Shown piece by piece: positions 57,409 to 64,000 of a stretch of DNA of 64,000 nt. The position numbers and the translations under genes are program-made. The first letter of the stretch is position 1; each line of letters begins with the position of its first letter. Source of the DNA: Membranipora membranacea (lineage: Eukaryota > Bryozoa > Gymnolaemata > Cheilostomatida > Membraniporidae); the NCBI GenBank assembly GCA_914767715.1, contig OU612065.1, positions 9,174,001 to 9,238,000 of the forward strand, read 5' to 3'. The notes under the pieces are model-generated. The model was not told the origin of the DNA, searched no databases, and saw only the letters and a list, made by a program, of their open reading frames with translations.

Positions 57409-59775
57409 CTTAATTTTCACTGAATGAATAAGTCGAGAAAGTCTGACTACTGACAGAGAAGGATGATCATGTTTTTTGACAATGAAATATTACACCGCAG
57501 TCTGTATCAAAATATTGAAATACAATGTTTTTGGCTGGACTTTTAGGTTTAAAAATCAATTGAATCTATATCTTCATGTGAGCTGATGAAACCCTCAAAT
57601 CAACACGAACAAATCTAAAAATTTCTTGTGTAAATAGCCATTTTGAAGCTTGGTTCATATGTATATATATATTAATTTTGGCTCATATTTATGTTGAACC
57701 CATAATTTCGGGTTTCTGTGTAAATTTTTTCTGAAGGAAAATCTTCTACCACCCTTCTTATAACCACACTCGATACTGCATGTTAATACCATTGTTGAGT
57801 TGTTTTATATAAATACTATATAACTAGATAATGAAGTGAACAATAAATTATATATCATCCTGATTGTTTATAAAAGGTATACTATTTATGACTGTATGAC
57901 ATAGATGTTGCAGAACCTGATGTCTTGTACAGACCAGCAGGGAGTATCAAGTGACTTATACTAAATATATGGTGAATTGAAATATGTCGACAACAGCTTG
58001 ATTTACGTCAGATTGAACAAGAGCCTGGAAGGTGTTAATTGGTTTTCAATGCTTTCAAGCTTTTCACACAGCAGGCCGCCTAACACAACAAACCTGTACC
58101 AGAGACAAATACCCTGATACTTGTTGTTAGGAGAGCAGCAGCAGAGCCAACAGAAATAAAGTCATTTTTGTAAATCAAAGAATTAATCGTTTTAAGATCA
58201 TTAAATATGCCAGAACTTCAACAAAAAATAATACCCAAAGCAGGTATGCATTTTATCTTGCAGGTTATTTTCCCTATGATACATATGTTGGAGCTTAGGT
58301 TTTATATTTATTAGAGAGAAAATGATCTTCAAAAACAACATGCAGGTACAGTCTCTCCTAGTCAATGATCTGGTTGGCAGGTGCGCGAGAGAGAGCCAAT
58401 GCAAGGTCAGATGGTACTTTTCTGAAGGCATCTATTGATAAATACTAAATAGTAAATGAGGAAATGAATCAGTTTCCCTGTCACTATATCTCAATGGATC
58501 TTTTTAGTGACCTGGCATTAGCTCTCTTTCCCACCTGACGGCCAATCATCAGAGTCAACACATTGCCTTCTCCAATCCTCTGCCAGAAGACAAAAATTTG
58601 GTGTTCTTAGTCTTAGACTTATCTTTCCATGTTTTAGGAGGGGATGACTATATTCGGCTTCATACGATATTTGTCAAATTTTCAAGAGAGCAGACCAGCG
58701 TTACAGTTAGTGTAGAACTTGTCTCGCCAATACATTAACACTCCCCAAATATTATGATTATGATAGAACTCAACCAAAGTATATATTAAACAGAGTTTTG
58801 TCTTGTCTGTTGACAGCATAAACATATAAATACCGCTTATATTTATATGTTTATCAGAAACATTTTTATATTCTTGCTATGAAAGATGCTTGTGAAAGTA
58901 CAACTGTGGTTCCTATACATAGAGTTATTATATACTCTATAACTCTATGTTCCTATATCATCTTATAACACAGCATACTCCGTGTCTTAACCCATCCAAT
59001 GTTCTTACAGCCTAACTTTATCTGTATCACATATCCTATTGGTGACTCCAAACACCAGGACTTACAAATATTTCTTCATTATTTGTAGATATCTATATAC
59101 CTATACATGATATCACTAAGGCGTGTTCAGATCAAACAGCTTGTTACTCACTGATTCAACTTGAGCAGACTTTGGATGCATATAAGACTGCTATGGAGGG
59201 GTAAAGGTATAAAGGCCAATGTAATGTCCTAATGTAATGTCATAATTGTGTATGAGTGCTCAGATTATATACACTATTATGTTGTTAGTTAATGGTGTTC
59301 AAATATTTTATAACTCATACTTAATCATTAACATTGAAAGAAAACCCAGAATGTATGCAATCAATCATTTATAAATTATGTCTCTTTTGCTCTGAAAGTT
59401 ATTTTGTGAGGCGCTGATATTTGAGAGGCCAAGATTCATCCCTTGTGCAGGCAAGCTTTACCCTTTGTCCCAAGATTTGCACATGACAATAATGAATTGA
59501 TAAAGCCTGTGGCTTTCCGGATAAGCCGGAAAAATTGGTGTACAAACGCACAATCATTATCATTAAAAGTTGGTATTTGAATTGGCCCTCTTGATGCAAG
59601 CGCTGAGTACAATCAGATGACCTGCATTGTAACTTTGGTGTTTACTGTAATCATCCGGACATGTAGGCCTACAGGTAGCTAGCATGATATAAATACACTG
59701 ATAGCAGACATATTATATTATTACTGAGCGCAGACAATGGTCTTTCAATAATAAGGTCACTGAGAACTCGGGGAG
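57409..59775. other. Intergenic region, no gene seen
   Basis: 2.4 kb of AT-rich sequence after the stop of zinc-finger gene B. It holds B's 3' UTR (an AATAAA lies at about 57841) and a small palindrome at 58918. No ORF here has protein-like composition or splice context. Confidence 0.6.
58918..58948. repeat. 31-nt palindromic insertion between 9-bp direct repeats
   Basis: CATAGAGTTAT pairs with ATAACTCTAT(G). The direct repeat GTTCCTATA flanks it (58909-58917, 58949-58957). Confidence 0.7.
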
Positions 59776-59783
59776 TATATAAG
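59776..59783 (+). promoter_or_regulatory. Candidate TATA box
   Basis: TATATAAG lies 88 bases before a good splice donor at 59872 (TGATGTG|GTAAGT). A start site about 25-30 bases downstream would give a short first exon. Confidence 0.5.
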
Positions 59784-59804
59784 CAGTTACAGGGGCTGTT
59801 AGCT

Positions 59805-60705
59805 TTGCTCTTCTGCTCCAGACGCTGCTTGGACAGAACGGGCCTTAGGCAGACTGACACAGACTGATGTGGTAAGTTACTGATATCTTATTTTTATTAT
59901 GATGTGCATTTTGTCTTTGTAGTATATAAATGCAAATAGATTGATAAAAGACGTGATACTTGTGTTTGGTTTTATGCAGCGAACAGTTAAACATGGTTTA
60001 CTTACACCTAATTGGGCAGCTCGCTAAACGTACAGAATTAATCGATCTACTGGTTATCTTTAGTTGATAAATCATCAAAGGGAAAGGTATATAGGTAATA
60101 CTCTTCTCGAATATTTAATAGGGCAGGATTGTCGAATAAATAGCACCATCTTTTCTCATTCCCTAGCATAAGCGTTTTATGTCACTACACATTTGGGACC
60201 AAACAGCTAGCTTATGTGCGCTGATGTTGGATGTTCATCAGTAGCTTTATTCGCTATAGCTGCATATTGACATGATTTCTTTAGATGTGAGCGGATAATT
60301 TGCCACTCTATTCTTCAATGCTTGTCAATGCATTTACATTGTCAATTTGTTTACAGGTGGATGTGGTGGTTTGGGAGCTGGAGACGCACTGGAGACCTCT
60401 GGAGACGTCCGGAGCCTCTGGGGCTTCTGGGAGTGGAGTCAGCACTGAAGACTGTTCGGACCTCGAAAGAAAGTATGGTATTATAAATTATTTTAATTTT
60501 GACACCCCGAGCATGTTGAGCTATCGCCAGTGGAAACGCAGATCCTTAGACGTATCCTGACGACCTCTCTCTGCGCAGTCAGGAGCTGATGGCTTTGACA
60601 GATCGGGACGCACTCTGGGCAGCAGCATCGCAACTCTGTGGATCGCAGGGCTCGCCATCACCTACAAACTACACTCATGACCACACATCTGGCTGGTGTC
60701 GGTGA
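59805..60705 (+). CDS. Candidate small spliced gene after a TATA box, product unknown
   Basis: Proposed exons: about 59805-59871, 60357-60472, 60579-60705. The acceptors are good (TGTTTACAG, CTCTCTGCGCAG) and the internal donor is fair (AAA|GTATGG). This stretch is visibly richer in G+C than its surroundings. One frame stays open across all three exons and reads ...VVVWELETHWRPLETSG, TEDCSDLERN and QELMALTDRDALWAAAS, ending CR at TGA 60703-60705. It lacks an ATG in the first two exons. The first ATG of the predicted transcript (59867) opens a different frame, MWWMWWFGSW..., of about 43 codons. The true frame, and whether upstream exons exist, is therefore unsettled. It could also be a non-coding RNA. 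No family is recognised. Confidence 0.35.
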
Positions 60706-60794
60706 TTGTGGATGTAACATTAAGTGTTTTCTTGTTCTTGACCTTCACCTTGAGAGTTCTCTTGAAAGTTAATTAATGCTGCTTGCACCTTGCT

Positions 60795-60956
60795 GAACTT
60801 GTTTGCTATGAAATGATTGCTTGAAAAACTGCTCGGCTTGAGCCTTGGTATAGGGTGCTTTTGTTGCTTGTTTGCTAGTATAGGGTACATTTTGTTGGAC
60901 TTGTTTGCTATTAACTGATCGCTTGAATAGTTGCTCAGCTTGAGCTTTAGTTTAGG
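60795..60956. repeat. Two direct repeats about 100 bp apart
   Basis: ACTTGTTTGCTATGAAATGA...CTTGAGCC (60797-60844) recurs as ACTTGTTTGCTATTAACTGA...CTTGAGCT (60899-60946), with TATAGGGT motifs between. The rest of 60706-61830 shows AT-rich sequence and no gene. Confidence 0.6.
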
Positions 60957-61830
60957 TCTCCTTTCATGCCATGTCTCATATCACGCTTATATTAATGTAC
61001 ATGTTTCCTCTAGTCGCTCCCCCATCCTCGCTCTCACTTATACAATTTTTTGATTAAATGAATTTTGGGAGTTTTTGAGATGGATTTGTGTGGGAACAGC
61101 TGTGTCATGCTTGTGTTTTCCAGTTGTACGTACGTACTGACTGACAGACTCACCGGTAACGGTCTTCTTATTTATTTATTTAGGGTTTTATTTATTTAGG
61201 AATTAGTTTATTAGGTTAGTATGACTGGGGAAGACGAGTACTGCTGCAGCTGTAACTACATTTGTTCATTTTTTTTGTGGATTTGAAAATTCACAAATTT
61301 GTGTTAGTTTAGGAACCCGCTCTTCTTCATTCTACTCATTCTCCCTTCCTTCCTCACTGCTTGTATTGCACTTTGTAAGCTTGTTGTAGGTTGTTTTACC
61401 TTGTAGGTGTAATTGCCCATCTTCAAGTTTATATTGTAGGTCTCCTCTCCATCTGCAGATCATCACCAACTTTTAAATTTATTACTATTAAATAAACTTT
61501 TTTGGTTACATTTTTTTTATTTTGACACTTTGAAATTTTTCTTTGCTAGAACTCCAGCTGCTAACTTACTATTCTAACACTAACACTTATACCTACTTCT
61601 CTATAACTAATACTAACTGCTCTAACACTAGCAAACTAACAACCTGGAGTTTTAGCAAAAACGCTGATGGTCAAATGACCACTTTTTCCCAAACATAATT
61701 TTTTGGGAAATAAGGAGCTTTTGCTGCTTTTCACTACAGCTCCTTGTTTTGTACCCATTGTTGTTTATCCATTTGTACTCTGTTGATGAATGATTACCAA
61801 CAAAAAACCTTCTTATTCTGTGTTTGACAG

Positions 61831-62062
61831 GTCTAGAATAACAAACCCTACAAAACCTTTTCGAAGGGGGCTTCGGGTTCTTGCTCTGGATCGGGAAATT
61901 CAGAGATTCTTCAGGCCCAGGGCAGCCGCTACAGCTGGTTGTTTAATATCAAATCAGTTTGTGCTGGCTGACCTGTACTTGAATGACAAAATCAACAAGA
62001 AGTTTCACCATTCCTATCAACTTTGTATCGATGGTGTGCATGATCAACTGCTGAAGCACAAG
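61831..62062 (+). CDS. Isolated exon-like coding segment, unknown product
   Basis: An open segment bounded by an acceptor (GTTTGACAG) and a donor (CACAAG|gtactg). It enters with two bases carried and leaves in phase 0. It encodes about 77 residues rich in Arg, Phe and Leu, including SRITNPTKPFRRGLRVLALD, ALDREIQRFFRPRAAATAG and LADLYLNDKINKKFHHSYQL. The composition is that of a folded protein. The remaining exons would have to lie upstream (no clear candidate after the stop at 60705) or past the window end. I do not recognise the family. Confidence 0.45.
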
Positions 62063-64000
62063 GTACTGTGATAAATCGCTTTTTAAAACTTTTTGATATC
62101 ATGTCTCATAGCTATTTCTACAGTTCAACACTCCAACTTGTAGTGGGACAAAAAGTGCTATCTATAAAATTGTTATTATCGCGGTAATAGATTTGATTGT
62201 ACTCTTACCATATACTGGAACTTAGAGCAGCGACATTTTTGCAAAACTTTATGATTTTAGGCCTCTCTTCTAACTTACTGCATCAATTTGCCCATTGCCG
62301 CCTGTATGTTTTTGACCCCCAAACCCCTGTGCAGATATTCAATTAAAATCATCCAATTTTAAATTGTTGGCAATATGAGATTGTGTCAGGCAGCTTTGTT
62401 TGTTTGTTGGTCTGTTAAATCGATAGTCCTTTCTGAAAAATCTATACTGAATGCTAATTGTCCGAGCTGACTCCGTTAAAAAATCTTATATAACATTAAA
62501 AAATATTGCTTATCTTTGTTATCCTGCGCTTATTAGACGGTATCGGTCGATTTTAGGTCTACAAGAGGATTAGTTTTAATGCGGGTTTAGTCGATTGTCA
62601 TGTGATATTTCAATAAAGTGGTCGGTCAGTGATAGATGTCAAGTACCTGATGGTAAATTGTTTGTATTTGGTAGAACAATTCAAGAGAGTGCTGTAGTTG
62701 TTTTGTTGGACTAAGTTTCACCATACCGGAAAAGCATATTACGATGTCACAGTGCTAATGCGCTTGCTTCATAGAATGCTTGGGACTGTTTTATGATTTT
62801 ATATCACAAATTCACTTGAACCACCAATAATATACTATCAATGGCAAGTTTAACCAAAGCAAACCCTTTCCTAGAATTGATGCTATTTTACTCAAATCAT
62901 CATTATCAAATGATGTTATTTAGTCGCTGTTGTGGTGCACAGTGGCAGCAGATTCCTCTTTTGTGTTTCTCAGGTTATTTAGCTGTATTCTTTCAAACCA
63001 TTTCCAATCCGCTCAAATAAAATACCTGCAAATGCTGATTTTTGTTGTCAGATTATTTGTAAAAGTCTGCCAGGGTCCTTCAATTAAAAACGTTCAAGTT
63101 CTGCTCTACTCTCCAGTATCCAGATCACAAAACTTTGACCAATAGCATTAGTGAATTGAAGTGAATTGAAGTGAACATTTGACTTAAAAACACCATGGCC
63201 AATTATCACAGAAATTGCTTTTTTATGTCATATTTTGGCGCACAATTTTCAAACAATAATATAGAGATAAGTAGGAATCGACGGTCACTGCTCGCTCGCT
63301 GCATATGCATAACTTAGAGCGAGTTAAAAAATGCAATGGAAATGTCGAAACTTTCAGAATGACACAAAAATTGCAATATGTCACTGCTGGCCAAATCTGC
63401 AGCTATTTTTAAAAAAAGCTGCTTTATGCTAGAGTGATGCATTGGTCAAGATTTCAATACACCACACCACGACACTTAATAATCAATATACAACATAACT
63501 GTACAGCTCCGATTCATTCAATGCCTGGTTTTAGAGAGAAGGGTTTTTGGTTTTGAGAGGAGAAGCTTTGTTCTTACCTAGTTGCATTTATTGTCATTGA
63601 TGTTAGCAAAGAATAGACATTCCATTTGTCACAAGTTCATCATTCATGGGAATATTAATTTGATGAGTTTAATGATAATTCATTTTATTTAAATTGTCGG
63701 CTGATACACATAGGCTCATGCTGAAACAGTTAAATTACCGGATAGTTTGGTAGACAGATTTGCACCTGAAAGACTAAGCAGCAGATATAGGTAGCTGTCA
63801 TAGAGTTATTAATATCTGTATGGTTGGAGAAAAAATTCATCTTTGTTGAAAAACTGGATTTATCGCATCTATCTGTGTACACATGGGCTGCATGTGTACA
63901 CGTTTGACTTTTTGAAAATTGAGGAATGTGACTCATCTACCACACTAAGGTTTTCAGAAATCCCTAGACACTATTTAGACACTATTAGATGCTCCTAACC
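62063..64000. other. Non-coding stretch to the window edge
   Basis: AT-rich, with only short ORFs that lack protein-like composition. It is possibly intron of the gene containing 61831-62062. Confidence 0.5.

Overview
This window is animal nuclear DNA. It is AT-rich, its genes are split into many short phase-consistent exons with GT-AG introns, and it contains a MEOX/Mox-class homeobox gene, the GPI-transamidase subunit PIG-S, enolase-phosphatase ENOPH1 and the RPAP3 co-chaperone. A Mox gene points to a cnidarian, placozoan or bilaterian. Moderate gene density, short introns, many small inverted-repeat elements and a decayed CR1/L2-like reverse transcriptase suggest an invertebrate. I cannot name the phylum from the sequence alone. 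All gene models below were built by hand by following splice sites and reading phase, and each spliced CDS closes on a multiple of three.

Layout: 1-367 is the 3' end of an unrecognised gene (+). 2893-8079 is a 12-exon MAP9-like gene (+). 8651-15341 is PIGS (-, 17 exons) with an intronless two-pass membrane-protein ORF nested on the opposite strand of one intron (9407-9922). A 316-bp gap at 15342-15657 separates PIGS from the divergent ENOPH1 (15658-18580, +), whose first intron looks GC-AG. RPAP3 (18827-23897, -) is convergent with ENOPH1, has only one TPR block, and carries a large minisatellite at a splice donor and a 447-bp foldback element. Mox (27216-33077, +) follows. The right half holds two head-to-tail paralogous C2H2 zinc-finger genes, A (35588-45496) and B (46439-57408), with matching exon phases through 19 positions. 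The last 6.5 kb has a TATA-box candidate gene and one isolated exon-like ORF.

Most notable: (1) zinc-finger gene A has two tandem 131-nt exons separated by a 27-nt intron. They can only be used one at a time, so alternative splicing would swap part of a zinc-finger unit. A third decayed copy abuts the next splice acceptor. (2) Gene A's following exon has its 3' end and splice donor copied four times as a 35-bp tandem repeat. (3) Very short palindromes (15-19 nt, AAGGAGT...ACTCCTT type) sit between 9-bp direct repeats at several sites, like minimal insertions or transposon footprints. (4) There are several families of small inverted-repeat elements with readable target duplications (TTAA, TA, and 6, 9 and 10 bp). 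(5) A nested, apparently undescribed membrane protein lies in a PIGS intron.

The known genes act in separate housekeeping pathways (GPI anchoring, methionine salvage, R2TP/RNA polymerase assembly, microtubules). I see no operon-like logic beyond the divergent PIGS/ENOPH1 pair.
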